A stretch of DNA of 64,000 nucleotides, from positions 2,294,001-2,358,000 of the forward strand of contig NZ_CP070501.1 of the NCBI RefSeq assembly GCF_018308945.1. Reading direction: 5' to 3'. Below, in pieces: positions 8,799 through 16,698 of the stretch. The stretch's first letter is position 1. The number at the start of each line of letters is the position of its first letter. The position numbers and the translations under genes were made by a program. The notes beneath the pieces were generated by a model. It was not told the origin of the DNA and did no database searches. It saw only the letters and a program-made list of their open reading frames with translations. The stretch comes from Agrococcus sp. Marseille-Q4369. GTDB taxonomy: Bacteria; Actinomycetota; Actinomycetes; Actinomycetales; Microbacteriaceae.

Positions 8799-9752
8799 TC
8801 AGCGCACCGTGAGCACGAGCTTGCCGCGCACGTGGCCGCCCTGCAGCTCGGCGAACGCCTCGCGCACGCGCTCGAGGGGGTAGGCGTGCTGCACCTCGAC
8901 GCGCACGTCGCCCGCGTCGATGAGGCGTCCGATGATGCCGAGGTTGGAGCCGTCGGACTCGACCTTGACCGCCGAGGCGCGCAGGCCCCGCTCGGCGGCC
9001 GCGGAGGCGTACTCGGGCCACGAGCCGGTGGGCACGTTGAGGTAGAGGCCGCCGTGCTTGAGCACGTCGAGCGAGCGCGTGCCGGTGTCGTCGGCGACGT
9101 TGCCGATGAGGTCGACGACGACGTCGACCTTCTGCAGCGCGTCCTCGAACCTGGCCTGCGTGTAGTCGACGACCTCGTCGGCGCCGAGCGAGCGCGCGAA
9201 GTCGACGTTGCGCGTCGAGACGGTCGTCGCGACGGTCGCGCCGAAGTACTTCGCGAACTGCACGGCGAAGTGGCCGACGCCGCCCGCGCCGGCGTGGATG
9301 AGGATGCGCTGCCCGGCGCGCGCCTTCGCGATGCGCACGACCGCGTCCCACGCGGTGAGCGCCGCGCACGGCACCGCCGCGGCCTCCTCGAAGCTGAGCG
9401 ACTCGGGCTTCGGCGCGAGCGCGAGGCTCGGCACGACGACCTGCTCGGCGTAGGTGCCGCGCGTGCGCCAGTGGTTCGCGATGCCGTAGACGGCGTCGCC
9501 CGGCTGTAGGTCGTGCGCCTCGTAGGGCGCCTCGGCGACGGTGCCGGCGACGTCGCCGCCCGGCACCCACGGCAGCAGCGGCTCGACCGCCTTCGCCGCG
9601 CCCTTGCCGAGCACGGTCTTGAAGTCGATCGGGTTCATGCCCGCGGCGTGCACGTCGACGATCACCTCGGTGCCCAGCCCCCGCGGCGCATCCACCTCGC
9701 CGATCTCCACGCCGTCGGTCGGGCCGAACTCCCGCACCAGCACTGCTCGCAT
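8799..9752 (-). CDS. NADP-dependent MDR oxidoreductase (quinone oxidoreductase-like)
   Basis: A 317-residue medium-chain dehydrogenase/reductase without the structural-zinc cysteine lobe, so closer to NADPH:quinone reductases than to true alcohol dehydrogenases. The N-terminal GroES-like part begins MRAVLVREFGPTDGVEIG. The Rossmann motif GAGGVGHFAVQFAKYFGA marks the NADP(H)-binding domain. The ATG at 9752 has GGAGGGGG upstream and is better supported than upstream codons. It is co-directional with the ATPase gene 38 nt downstream, but functional linkage is doubtful. The physiological substrate is unknown. Confidence 0.9.
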   Translation of the reverse strand: MRAVLVREFGPTDGVEIGEVDAPRGLGTEVIVDVHAAGMNPIDFKTVLGKGAAKAVEPLLPWVPGGDVAGTVAEAPYEAHDLQPGDAVYGIANHWRTRGTYAEQVVVPSLALAPKPESLSFEEAAAVPCAALTAWDAVVRIAKARAGQRILIHAGAGGVGHFAVQFAKYFGATVATTVSTRNVDFARSLGADEVVDYTQARFEDALQKVDVVVDLIGNVADDTGTRSLDVLKHGGLYLNVPTGSWPEYASAAAERGLRASAVKVESDGSNLGIIGRLIDAGDVRVEVQHAYPLERVREAFAELQGGHVRGKLVLTVR

Positions 9753-9831
9753 GACTGCCCCCTCCAGGTCGCCTCGACGGTACTCCACCCGTGTGACGAG
9801 CGGATGTCCGGATGACGTCGGGTGACGGCGC

Positions 9832-9837
9832 TACAGT
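9832..9837 (+). promoter_or_regulatory. -10 box TACAGT for the DUF998 gene (leaderless layout)
   Basis: TACAGT is followed by 7 nt and then the GTG at 9845. Confidence 0.5.
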
Positions 9838-9844
9838 CGGGACC

Positions 9845-10567
9845 GTGCCGCCGCACCGCCGCCTGGACGCCGTCGTCGCGATGCTCGCCGTCGCGAGCCT
9901 CGTCGCGGGCGCGGTCGTGATCGGCGACGCCCGCGCGATGTACGAGCGGTTCCTCTACATCTCCGAGCTCGGCGCCCAGTACATGCACTCCGCCGGGCAG
10001 TTCCAGATCGGCTTCGGGCTCGTCGTGGCCGGCATCCTGCTCGTCGCGGTCGTCGTGCGCGACGTGCGCACGCGGCTCCCGGTGCTGCGCCGCTGGGCGC
10101 CCGCCGCCTCCCTCGTCGTGGCGGGGGCGCTGTTCGGCTTCGCGGCCGCCGTGCCGTGCTCGCCGGGCTGCCCGACGCTCCTCGGGCCCGAGGCCGAGCT
10201 GCGCGACTGGGCGCACATCGTCGCCGCCGTGCTCGCCTTCGCGGCGGGCTGCACCGCGATGCTGCAGTTCGCGACCGCCGACGATCGCTGGGTCGCGCGG
10301 CTCTCGATCGTCGGCGGCCTCGCCGTCGGCATCATCGCCGCGACCGGCGGCCTGCTCTCGCTCACGGGCGGCAACACCGACGTCGGCTCGACGCTCGAGT
10401 TCGTCGCCGCGGGCATCGGCGTGCTCTGGCTCATCGCGGTGGCGGTCGTGCACTCCGTGCCCGTGAACAGGGCGGATGCGTCGGCGCCGCCCGTGCGGAG
10501 GGCCGGCGGTGCCGTGCCGGCCGGTGCCGCGGCGCTGCGGCTCGGCGGCGAGCTCGCGCGCGACTGA
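9845..10567 (+). CDS. DUF998-type membrane protein
   Basis: A 240-residue integral membrane protein with six hydrophobic segments and conserved-looking loops such as YISELGAQYMHSAG and CSPGCPTLLGPEAELRDWAH. These resemble the DUF998 family of small six-span proteins, whose function is unknown. The GTG at 9845 is chosen because the TACAGT box ends 7 nt upstream. The C-terminal 40 residues are Ala/Pro/Arg-rich and probably cytoplasmic. It ends 4 bp from the convergent hydrolase gene with no obvious terminator between them. Confidence 0.75.
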   Translation: MPPHRRLDAVVAMLAVASLVAGAVVIGDARAMYERFLYISELGAQYMHSAGQFQIGFGLVVAGILLVAVVVRDVRTRLPVLRRWAPAASLVVAGALFGFAAAVPCSPGCPTLLGPEAELRDWAHIVAAVLAFAAGCTAMLQFATADDRWVARLSIVGGLAVGIIAATGGLLSLTGGNTDVGSTLEFVAAGIGVLWLIAVAVVHSVPVNRADASAPPVRRAGGAVPAGAAALRLGGELARD

Positions 10568-10571
10568 GCCG

Positions 10572-11315
10572 TCAGCGGATGCCGACGAGGAAGCTCCCGA
10601 GCTGCTCGCGGAACCACGCGTGCATCGCGGCCTCGCCGTCGTCGCGCGCGGGAGAGACGAGCATCCGGGTGCCGAGCTCGTCGCGCCACGCCTCGGCGAC
10701 GTGCAGCGGATGCACGGGGTCGCGCTCGCTCGCGAGCACGACCGTGGGGGCCGGGATGCGCAGCTCACCGGGGCGGTAGGCGGCGTTCCGCGGGATCTCG
10801 AGCAGGCGGATCCGTCGCTCGGCGGCGCGCGGCTGGGTGAGCTGCGCCTCGAGCCCCCGCGCGTGCGCGAGCGACTCGAGCGCGATCGCGCGCCACGCAC
10901 CGGCGCGGTGCAGCTCGGCGAGCGCTCGCCGCGGCCGGTGCGACTCGAGCAGTCGGCCGATGACGGGGAAGATGGCGAGGTTCGCGGGCAGCGGCTCGTG
11001 CGTGAACGCAGGCCGCACGAGCGCGACCCGGTCGAGCGGGAAGCGGCCGGAGCGGGCGATCATCGCCGCGAGTGCCGCGCCGAGCGAGACGCCCACGATC
11101 GTCACCGGCGAGCCGTCGCCGAAGCGGACGAGCTCGTCGCCCACCTCAGCGGCGAGCGCTTCGAGCGCGAAGTCGGCCGGCTCGCCGATGAGCGGATTCG
11201 CGCCGTGCGCCCGCAGGTCGGGTGCCAGCACGCGCACGCCCGGCGGCACGGCGCCCCCGAGGTAGTCGCGCATCGCGCTCGAGTCCGACCCGAGCCCGTG
11301 GATGGCGAGGAGCAT
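10572..11315 (-). CDS. Alpha/beta-fold hydrolase
   Basis: A 247-residue cytoplasmic hydrolase. The N-terminus starts directly with the oxyanion-hole strand LLAIHGLGSD. The nucleophile elbow is GVSLG with S77. A likely acid lies in ASERDPVHP and a catalytic His in the C-terminal AMHAWF segment. The family covers esterases, lipases and C-C hydrolases, and the substrate cannot be predicted. It lies 16 bp downstream of the YqaJ-type gene on the same strand and may be co-transcribed with it. Length (about 250) is normal for the family. Confidence 0.88.
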   Translation of the reverse strand: MLLAIHGLGSDSSAMRDYLGGAVPPGVRVLAPDLRAHGANPLIGEPADFALEALAAEVGDELVRFGDGSPVTIVGVSLGAALAAMIARSGRFPLDRVALVRPAFTHEPLPANLAIFPVIGRLLESHRPRRALAELHRAGAWRAIALESLAHARGLEAQLTQPRAAERRIRLLEIPRNAAYRPGELRIPAPTVVLASERDPVHPLHVAEAWRDELGTRMLVSPARDDGEAAMHAWFREQLGSFLVGIR

Positions 11316-11331
11316 CAGCGCGCGAGCAGCA

Positions 11332-11928
11332 TCAGCGCGCCAGCAGCTGCAGCAGCTGGTCGGCGCGATCGACGAGCATCGCGATCTCGTCCTCGTCGCG
11401 CTCGACCCACTGGTGCCGGGGCGGCCCGACGGGCACGAAGTCGACGTGGTGCTCCCACACGAACAGCGTGCGGTCGGCGCCGAGCACGTACTGCTGCCAC
11501 CAGATCTGCCGCAAGTAGCTCCTCGGGATCTTCTCGAACGGCCGCGAGGTCGTCTTGATCTCGGCGAGCACCGCGCCGTCGTCGCTCACGCAGTCGGGCG
11601 TCGCGAGGTGGCGGCGATCCGGCGCGGCGTGGAAGAGCGCATCCGAGGGCAGCAGCGAGAAGTGGTCGTGCACCCAGCGCGCGATGTGGGGCTCGCGCGC
11701 GCGGCCGTGATCGGTGAACGCGTTGCCGCTGAAGCCGCGCAGGCTCGTCTTCTCGCGTGCGACGGCGGTGATCGAGCGCTGCGTGCTGAGCCGCGCCGCG
11801 TCGGTCGCGGTCACGCCGCCCGAGCGCGCGCGGAGCCACGCGATGCGGTCGCTCGAGTAGGCGAGGATGCGGCTCGTGTGCGACGCGAGGCGGGCCTCGT
11901 CGCCGAAGATGTCGAGCTGCAGATCCAC
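11332..11928 (-). CDS. YqaJ-like viral recombinase family protein
   Basis: A 198-residue protein of the YqaJ/lambda-exonuclease-like nuclease fold. Recognisable parts are the N-terminal SRILAYSSDRIAWLRAR region, the central GNAFTDHGRAREPHIARW with the conserved G-x-x-x-E position, and the catalytic segment ATPDCVSDDG...AEIKTTSRPF, which supplies the D...E-x-K metal-binding residues. Many such proteins are phage recombinases, but stand-alone chromosomal copies are common in actinobacteria. The GTG at 11928 is inferred from where family similarity begins, since the codons further upstream read antisense through the divergent kinase gene. No other phage genes are nearby. Confidence 0.82.
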   Translation of the reverse strand: MDLQLDIFGDEARLASHTSRILAYSSDRIAWLRARSGGVTATDAARLSTQRSITAVAREKTSLRGFSGNAFTDHGRAREPHIARWVHDHFSLLPSDALFHAAPDRRHLATPDCVSDDGAVLAEIKTTSRPFEKIPRSYLRQIWWQQYVLGADRTLFVWEHHVDFVPVGPPRHQWVERDEDEIAMLVDRADQLLQLLAR

Positions 11929-12754
11929 CTCTCCATCGTCCCACGCGCGGACCGCTCCGGATGCCCGGCTCGCTGGCGAGCAGGCGTGGATCGCCGCGAT
12001 CGCGGCGGAGACCGACGTCTGCGTCCCCGAGCCGGTGCGCGCGCCGGATGGGCGGTGGTGCGTCGAGGTGGACGCGCCCGCGGTCGGACGGTCGCTGCTC
12101 GTCACCGCCGCATCCTGGCTCGACGGCCGGGACGCCGAGCCGCTCGAGCCCGCGTCGGCGCGTGCGCTCGGCCGCACCATGGCGACGCTGCACCTGCACG
12201 CCGAGACGTGGCAACCGCCGCGCGACGGCGCGCTCCCGCCGCTCACCGAGCCGCTCTTCGGCGATGAGGACGCGCTGGATTCCGCCCCGGACCTGCGGCC
12301 GCAGGAGCGTGCCGTGCTCGCTGAGGCCCGCGAGCGGACGGGCGAGGCATTCGCGCGCCTGCACGAGGGCGCGTCGTTGCGAGCCCTCCACGCCGACCTG
12401 CACGGCGGCAACCTCAAGTGGCACGACGGCAGCCTCGCGGTGTTCGACTTCGATGACGCGGGCATCGGCCTGCCCGTGCTCGGCCTGGCGATCTCGACCT
12501 ACTACCTGCGCGGCGAGGACCCTGCGCTGGAGGCGGCGCTCCGCGACAGCTACGCGCAGGTCGCTCCCGTGCCTCCGGTCGCGCATGCCGATCTCGAGGC
12601 GCTCGTGGCGGCACGCCAGCTGCTGCTCGCGAACGCGCTGCTCATCACGACGACAGCGGGTTGGCGAGCCGAGGCGGAGCGCTACGCGCACACGGCGGCG
12701 GCGCGGCTCGAGCACTGGCTGCGCACCGGCACCTTCACGTGCGCGCTCGCATGA
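11909..12754 (+). CDS. APH-like phosphotransferase, apparently N-terminally truncated
   Basis: About 281 residues of the aminoglycoside phosphotransferase / homoserine kinase-like fold. The catalytic loop ALHADLHGGNLKWH and the metal-binding VFDFDDAGIG are intact, so the C-lobe looks complete. The N-lobe is short: similarity starts at LAGEQAWIAAIAAETDV, where family members normally have 50-60 more residues carrying the nucleotide-clamping beta strands and Lys. The only in-frame ATG upstream is 11909, which overlaps the divergent YqaJ gene by 20 bp, and the bases further upstream are coding sequence of that gene. It may be a degraded or re-started kinase. The substrate is unknown. Confidence 0.7.
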   Translation: MSSCRSTSPSSHARTAPDARLAGEQAWIAAIAAETDVCVPEPVRAPDGRWCVEVDAPAVGRSLLVTAASWLDGRDAEPLEPASARALGRTMATLHLHAETWQPPRDGALPPLTEPLFGDEDALDSAPDLRPQERAVLAEARERTGEAFARLHEGASLRALHADLHGGNLKWHDGSLAVFDFDDAGIGLPVLGLAISTYYLRGEDPALEAALRDSYAQVAPVPPVAHADLEALVAARQLLLANALLITTTAGWRAEAERYAHTAAARLEHWLRTGTFTCALA

Positions 12755-12798
12755 GCGCGCAGACGCTCGGTGGGGAAAGGCGACGCACAGGGACCGCA

Positions 12799-12804
12799 TA
12801 GCCT
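12799..12804 (+). promoter_or_regulatory. -10 box TAGCCT for the OmpR-type two-component operon
   Basis: TAGCCT immediately precedes an ATG at 12805. Transcription would begin near 12811, after that ATG, which argues for the downstream start at 12838 or 12847. Confidence 0.5.
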
Positions 12805-12837
12805 ATGAGGCACCGATGCACAGGGGGATGTGGCGCA

Positions 12838-13590
12838 ATGGTTGGCATGACCGACACCGCTCAGCAGAAGCTGCGGGCGCAGCCCCGCCTCACCCGCCAG
12901 GACGGCTCGCCCATCCGCATCGTGGTCGTCGACGACGAGCAGAGCCTCGCCGACCTCGTCGCGATGGGCCTCAAGTACGAGGGCTGGGACGTCAAGACCG
13001 CCGCCAACGGCCAGCAGGCCCTGCAAGCGGTGCGCGAGTTCCGCCCCGACGCCGTCGTGCTCGACATCATGCTCCCCGACATCGACGGGCTCACCGTGCT
13101 CCAGCGCCTGCGCTCGGCGGGCTTCGACGTGCCCGTGCTCTTCCTCACCGCGAAGGACTCGCTCGACGACCGCGTCGCGGGGCTCACCGCCGGCGGCGAC
13201 GACTACGTGACGAAGCCCTTCGGCCTCGAGGAGGTCGTCGCGCGCCTCCGCGGCCTCATCCGCCGCACCGCGACGGCCGCCGAGGAGTCGAGCGTGCTCT
13301 GGGTCGGCGACCTCATGATGGACGAGGACTCCTACGAGGTGCGCCGCGGCGGCAAGCAGATCGACCTCACCGCGACCGAGTTCGAGCTGCTGCGCTACCT
13401 CATGCGCAACCCGCGCCGCGTGCTCTCGAAGGCGCAGATCCTCGACCGCGTGTGGTCGTACGACTTCGGCGGCCGCGCGAGCGTCGTCGAGCTCTACATC
13501 TCCTACCTCCGCAAGAAGATCGACACCCTCGGCCCGCCCATGATCCACACGGTGCGCGGCGTCGGCTACCAGCTGCGCGCGGCCGAGTGA
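12838..13590 (+). CDS. OmpR-family response regulator
   Basis: A 250-residue regulator with a receiver domain (IRIVVVDDEQSL as acidic pocket, phospho-Asp in VVLDIMLPDIDG, Lys in YVTKPFGLEE) and a C-terminal winged-helix DNA-binding domain (LTATEFELLRYLMRNPRRVL, ELYISYLRKKID, TVRGVGYQLR). It resembles the MprA/TcrA group of actinobacterial regulators. Its partner kinase starts 16 nt downstream. A start at ATG 12847 is equally possible; AGGGGG at 12822-12827 favours 12838. Regulon unknown. Confidence 0.93.
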   Translation: MVGMTDTAQQKLRAQPRLTRQDGSPIRIVVVDDEQSLADLVAMGLKYEGWDVKTAANGQQALQAVREFRPDAVVLDIMLPDIDGLTVLQRLRSAGFDVPVLFLTAKDSLDDRVAGLTAGGDDYVTKPFGLEEVVARLRGLIRRTATAAEESSVLWVGDLMMDEDSYEVRRGGKQIDLTATEFELLRYLMRNPRRVLSKAQILDRVWSYDFGGRASVVELYISYLRKKIDTLGPPMIHTVRGVGYQLRAAE

Positions 13591-13606
13591 CGGAGGCCTG
13601 CTCGAG

Positions 13607-15118
13607 GTGAGCCAGTCGGCGCCCGCGTCCGTGGCTCAGCTGGGCAGACGCATCCAGAACCCGTCGTCGTGGTCGCTGCGACGGCGGCTGCTGGTCGTGG
13701 TCGTCGCGCTCTTCGCGCTGCTCACGGCCGCGGTCGCGATCGCGAGCGTCATGACGATGCGCGTCGTGCTCGAGACGCGCATCGACGAGCAGCTGCGCGA
13801 GTTCTCGGAGCGCACGAGCGTGTCCGTCGCCCGCGCGCTCTCGACCGGCGAGCGGCCGACGGTCGACCCGAGCGCGACGCCCACCGGGGCCCTGCTCGCG
13901 ATCGAGGAGCAGTCTGGCGAGCTCGGCGACAACTTCATCATGAACCGGCTCGGGCAGCGCTTCGCGCTCTCGGAGCGCGATCAGCGCGTGGTGCTCGGGG
14001 CGGAGACGGACGTCGTCACGAGCGCGAGCCTGCCGAGCTACGGCTCCTACCGCACGGTCGCGACCCAGGTCGGGCAGGTGCGCGTCATCGTCGGACTGTC
14101 GATGGCGGAGGCGAACCAGACCCTCGCGGCGCTCGCGTTCGTCATCGCTGTCGCGGCCGCCGCCGCGCTCGCGATCGTGCTCGTGCTCGCCGACTCGATC
14201 ATCCGGCGCGCGCTGCGTCCGCTCACGGCCGTCATCTCGACCGCCGAGCGCATCTCGCAGCTGCCGCTCGCCTCGGGCGACGCGCAGCTGACGAACCGCG
14301 TGCACATCGACGACCCGGCTTCCGAGGTCGACCGCGTGCAGGAGTCGATGAACCGGATGCTCGCGCACATCCAGGAGGCCTTCGACGCGCGGGCGCTCAG
14401 CGAGCGGCGCGTGCGGCAGTTCGTCGCGGATGCGTCGCACGAGCTGCGCACGCCGCTCGCGGCCGTGCGGGGCTACGCCGAGATCACGCGCAAGCACGAC
14501 GGCGAGCTGCGGCCCGACAGCAAGGAGTCGCTCGAGCGCATCGAGGCGGCCGCGCGCCGCATGCAGGCGCTCGTCGACGACCTGCTGCTGCTCGCGCGGC
14601 TCGACGAGGGCCGCGAGCTGCAGCGCGCCGAGGTCGACCTGTCGCTGCTCGTCGTCGAGGCCGTCGCCGATGCGCAGGCGGCCGGCCCCGCGCATCCGAT
14701 CTCCCTCATGCTCCCCGACGAGCCCGTCGCGGTCACGGGCGATGCGCTGCGGCTGCAGCAAGTGGTGGCGAACCTGCTCGCGAACGCGCGGGTCCACACG
14801 CCCGACGGCACCGCGATCGACGTCACGCTGCGCACCGAGCCGGGGGAGGCGGTGATTGAGATCGTCGACGCCGGCCCCGGCATCCCCGAGGAGCAGCAGC
14901 GCACGGTCTTCGAGCGCTTCGCGCGCGGCGACCGGTCGCGGTCGCGCGAGACCGGCTCGTCGGGGCTCGGGCTCGCGATCGTGCAAGCCCTCGTCGACGC
15001 GCACCAGGGCTCGATCGCGCTCGAGAGCCGGCCGGGCCGCACGGCGTTCACGGTGCGGCTGCCGCTCATGGAGGCGGCTGACGCGGCGGGCTTGCGCGAC
15101 GCATCCGTCGTGCCGTAG
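13607..15118 (+). CDS. HAMP-domain sensor histidine kinase
   Basis: A 503-residue classical membrane kinase. A first membrane helix near residues 28-50 (LLVVVVALFALLTAAVAI) and a second near 170-195 enclose a sensor domain of about 120 residues outside the cell. A HAMP linker follows (RALRPLTAVISTAERIS), then the phospho-His box DASHELRTPLAAVRG (H278), the N-box ANLLANARVHTP, and G-boxes DAGPGIPEEQ and SGLGLAIVQALVD. It should phosphorylate the OmpR-type regulator just upstream. The GTG start has GGAGG about 10 nt before it. The TAG stop also forms part of the -10 box of the downstream rplJL promoter. Confidence 0.94.
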   Translation: MSQSAPASVAQLGRRIQNPSSWSLRRRLLVVVVALFALLTAAVAIASVMTMRVVLETRIDEQLREFSERTSVSVARALSTGERPTVDPSATPTGALLAIEEQSGELGDNFIMNRLGQRFALSERDQRVVLGAETDVVTSASLPSYGSYRTVATQVGQVRVIVGLSMAEANQTLAALAFVIAVAAAAALAIVLVLADSIIRRALRPLTAVISTAERISQLPLASGDAQLTNRVHIDDPASEVDRVQESMNRMLAHIQEAFDARALSERRVRQFVADASHELRTPLAAVRGYAEITRKHDGELRPDSKESLERIEAAARRMQALVDDLLLLARLDEGRELQRAEVDLSLLVVEAVADAQAAGPAHPISLMLPDEPVAVTGDALRLQQVVANLLANARVHTPDGTAIDVTLRTEPGEAVIEIVDAGPGIPEEQQRTVFERFARGDRSRSRETGSSGLGLAIVQALVDAHQGSIALESRPGRTAFTVRLPLMEAADAAGLRDASVVP

Positions 15119-15121
15119 TCT
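15092..15121 (+). promoter_or_regulatory. rplJL promoter (TTGCGC - 18 bp - TAGTCT)
   Basis: A -35 TTGCGC (15092-15097) and -10 TAGTCT (15116-15121) are 18 bp apart and lie over the last codons and stop of the kinase gene. Transcription would begin just before the conserved L10 leader. Confidence 0.65.
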
Positions 15122-15130
15122 GATCCCATA

Positions 15131-15234
15131 CCAAAGACCGCTGGTCGTTGGCGCGTGCCCGCAAGGGTGTGCGGCAACCGAAGGCTCGCTCGAGGAGCGT
15201 CGTCCCGCGCAGGTGTGAAGTCCCGTCGAGGACC
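15131..15234 (+). ncRNA. Ribosomal protein L10 leader (autoregulatory mRNA element)
   Basis: The segment containing CCAAAGACCGCTGGTCG, GCCCGCAAGGGTG and GGCAACCGAAGGCTCGC matches the conserved core of the actinobacterial L10 leader. That structure is bound by the L10-(L7/L12)4 complex to repress rplJL when the proteins exceed rRNA. It lies between the rplJ promoter and gene in the expected orientation. The 3' boundary is approximate. Recognition is from memory of the motif and a covariance search would settle it. Confidence 0.8.
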
Positions 15235-15261
15235 GAGCTCCGTGCGCGTGCGCCGGAGCTC
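15235..15261 (+). terminator. Hairpin in the rplJ 5' leader (possible attenuator)
   Basis: GAGCTCC and GGAGCTC form a 7-bp stem with a 13-nt loop, followed by a T-rich stretch (CACTTTCATGTT). It lies just after the L10 leader and before rplJ, where it could be an attenuator linked to the leader fold. Confidence 0.45.
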
Positions 15262-15308
15262 ACTTTCATGTTCGGGCCAGGGCAGCCAGCAATGACGCAA
15301 GGAGCACC

Positions 15309-15827
15309 ATGGCGAACAAGGAAGCTGCGGTCGCCGAGCTCTCGAACCTCTTCGAGACCTCGAACGCCGTTCTGCTGACCGAGTACCGCGGTCTCACCGT
15401 CGGCCAGCTGAAGACGCTGCGCCGATCGATCAGTGAGCACGCGACGTACGCCGTGGTGAAGAACACGCTCACCAAGATCGCTGCCAACAAGGCTGGCATC
15501 GACGCGTTCGACGACTCGCTCGTCGGCCCGTCGGCGATCGCATTCGTGCACGGCGACCCTGTCGCCGTCGCGAAGGAGCTGCGTGCCTTCGCCAAGGCGA
15601 ACCCGGCGCTCGTGGTCAAGAACGGTTTCTTCGACGGGAACCCGCTCTCGACCGACGACGTCAACAAGCTCGCCGATCTCGAGTCGCGGGAGGTGCTGCT
15701 GGCCAAGCTGGCCGGTGCCTTCAAGGCCTCGCTGTTCGGCGCTGCGTACATGTTCAACGCCCCGCTCGCCCAGGCCGCTCGCGCGGTCGACGCGCTGCGG
15801 GTCAAGCAGGAGTCCGCGGCCGAGTAA
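15309..15827 (+). CDS. rplJ: 50S ribosomal protein L10
   Basis: A 172-residue L10, the base of the L7/L12 stalk, which binds 23S rRNA together with L11 and carries the L7/L12 dimers on its C-terminal helix. The N-terminal segment [21 protein letters not shown] and the central [18 protein letters not shown] are typical, and the C-terminal helix ([18 protein letters not shown]) is present. CAAGGAGCACC precedes the ATG. It is co-transcribed with rplL 33 nt downstream under the L10 leader. Confidence 0.97.
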   Translation: MANKEAAVAELSNLFETSNAVLLTEYRGLTVGQLKTLRRSISEHATYAVVKNTLTKIAANKAGIDAFDDSLVGPSAIAFVHGDPVAVAKELRAFAKANPALVVKNGFFDGNPLSTDDVNKLADLESREVLLAKLAGAFKASLFGAAYMFNAPLAQAARAVDALRVKQESAAE

Positions 15828-15860
15828 GGCCCGGTCAGTTCCAGAAACAAGGAGAAGACG

Positions 15861-16250
15861 ATGGCAAAGCTGTCGACTGACGAGCTGCTCGAGCAGTTCA
15901 AGGAGCTCACCCTCATCGAGCTCAGCGAGTTCGTGAAGGCCTTCGAGGAGACCTTCGAGGTCACCGCTGCGGCTCCGGTCGCGGTCGCCGCGGCCCCCGC
16001 CGCGGGTGGCGCTGGCGCCGAGGAGGAGGCCGAGGAGAAGGATTCCTTCGACGTCGTCCTCGAGGCTGCCGGCTCGGCCAAGATCCAGGTCATCAAGGTC
16101 GTCCGTGCGCTCACGTCGCTCGGCCTCGGCGAGGCCAAGGCGCTCGTCGACGGTGCTCCCGCCAACGTGCTCGAGGGCGCGAAGAAGGAGGACGCCGAGA
16201 AGGCGAAGGCCGACCTCGAGGAGGCCGGCGCGACGGTGACGCTCAAGTAG
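15861..16250 (+). CDS. rplL: 50S ribosomal protein L7/L12
   Basis: A 129-residue stalk protein that recruits translational GTPases. The N-terminal dimerisation helices ([20 protein letters not shown]), an Ala/Gly-rich hinge (residues about 38-55) and the C-terminal factor-binding domain ([37 protein letters not shown]) are all present. AAGGAGA lies ahead of the ATG. It is followed by a strong terminator. Confidence 0.98.
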   Translation: MAKLSTDELLEQFKELTLIELSEFVKAFEETFEVTAAAPVAVAAAPAAGGAGAEEEAEEKDSFDVVLEAAGSAKIQVIKVVRALTSLGLGEAKALVDGAPANVLEGAKKEDAEKAKADLEEAGATVTLK

Positions 16251-16266
16251 CGTTCCCCGCTCCAGC

Positions 16267-16302
16267 ACGAAGGGCCGCATCCGAGAGGGTGCGGCCCTTC
16301 GT
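16267..16302 (+). terminator. Terminator of rplJL
   Basis: ACGAAGGGCCGCA pairs perfectly with TGCGGCCCTTCGT (13 bp, 10-nt loop) 16 nt after the rplL stop. Confidence 0.85.
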
Positions 16303-16337
16303 CGTGCGTGGGGATGCGCTTCGCGAGCGGGCGGGCG

Positions 16338-16642
16338 TCAGCGCTCGGGTCGTGGCCAGTCCGCGACAGCCCGCCGCACGGCGTCGGTCCATGACTCGGC
16401 CACCGCGACGACGTCCTCGTCGCACGCGTCGCAGCCGGAGACGGGCGCCGCCTCGGGCACGTCTCCGCCGAGCTCGGCGGTCACGCCCGGGAAGTCGGTC
16501 CATGCAAGCCGGATCGACGCGAGCCGCGGGTCACGCTCGGCGTGCGCACCCGCTCGGAGCGTGATCGCACGCAGCTCCGCGGCATCGCGAAGGGCTCATC
16601 GACGCTCACGGCCACCACCTCCTCGTCGTCGCCTGCGAGCAT
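16338..16642 (-). pseudogene. Frameshifted remnant with a CGCDACDE-like motif (DUF6226-like)
   Basis: Read on the minus strand, one frame gives AGDDEEVVAVSVDEPFA. After a single-base shift near 16588 the next frame continues DAAELRAITLRAG and then LAWTDFPGVTAELGGDVPEA and VSGCDACDEDVVAVAESW before a TGA at 16338. The two parts join smoothly only if one base is added, and the second frame has no usable start upstream of the conserved region. The Cys-rich CDACDED segment and DFPG resemble, from memory, the C-terminus of actinobacterial DUF6226 proteins, which are longer. So this is probably a truncated and frameshifted gene, or one hit by a sequencing error. Function unknown. Confidence 0.5.
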
Positions 16643-16686
16643 CGCACACCGATGGGCTCGCGGGCGGAGCCGTCAGCGAGCGCCGA

Positions 16687-16692
16687 TAGCGT
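16687..16692 (+). promoter_or_regulatory. -10 box TAGCGT for the ABC exporter
   Basis: TAGCGT is followed by 6 nt (GGAGGC) and the ATG at 16699. The spacing fits a leaderless transcript, although GGAGG also resembles a ribosome binding site that is too close to the start. Confidence 0.5.
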
Positions 16693-16698
16693 GGAGGC

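Noticed and set aside
11332-11928. Prophage or recombination module around the YqaJ-type gene
   Set aside because: No integrase, structural or other phage genes are nearby. Stand-alone YqaJ proteins are common on actinobacterial chromosomes.
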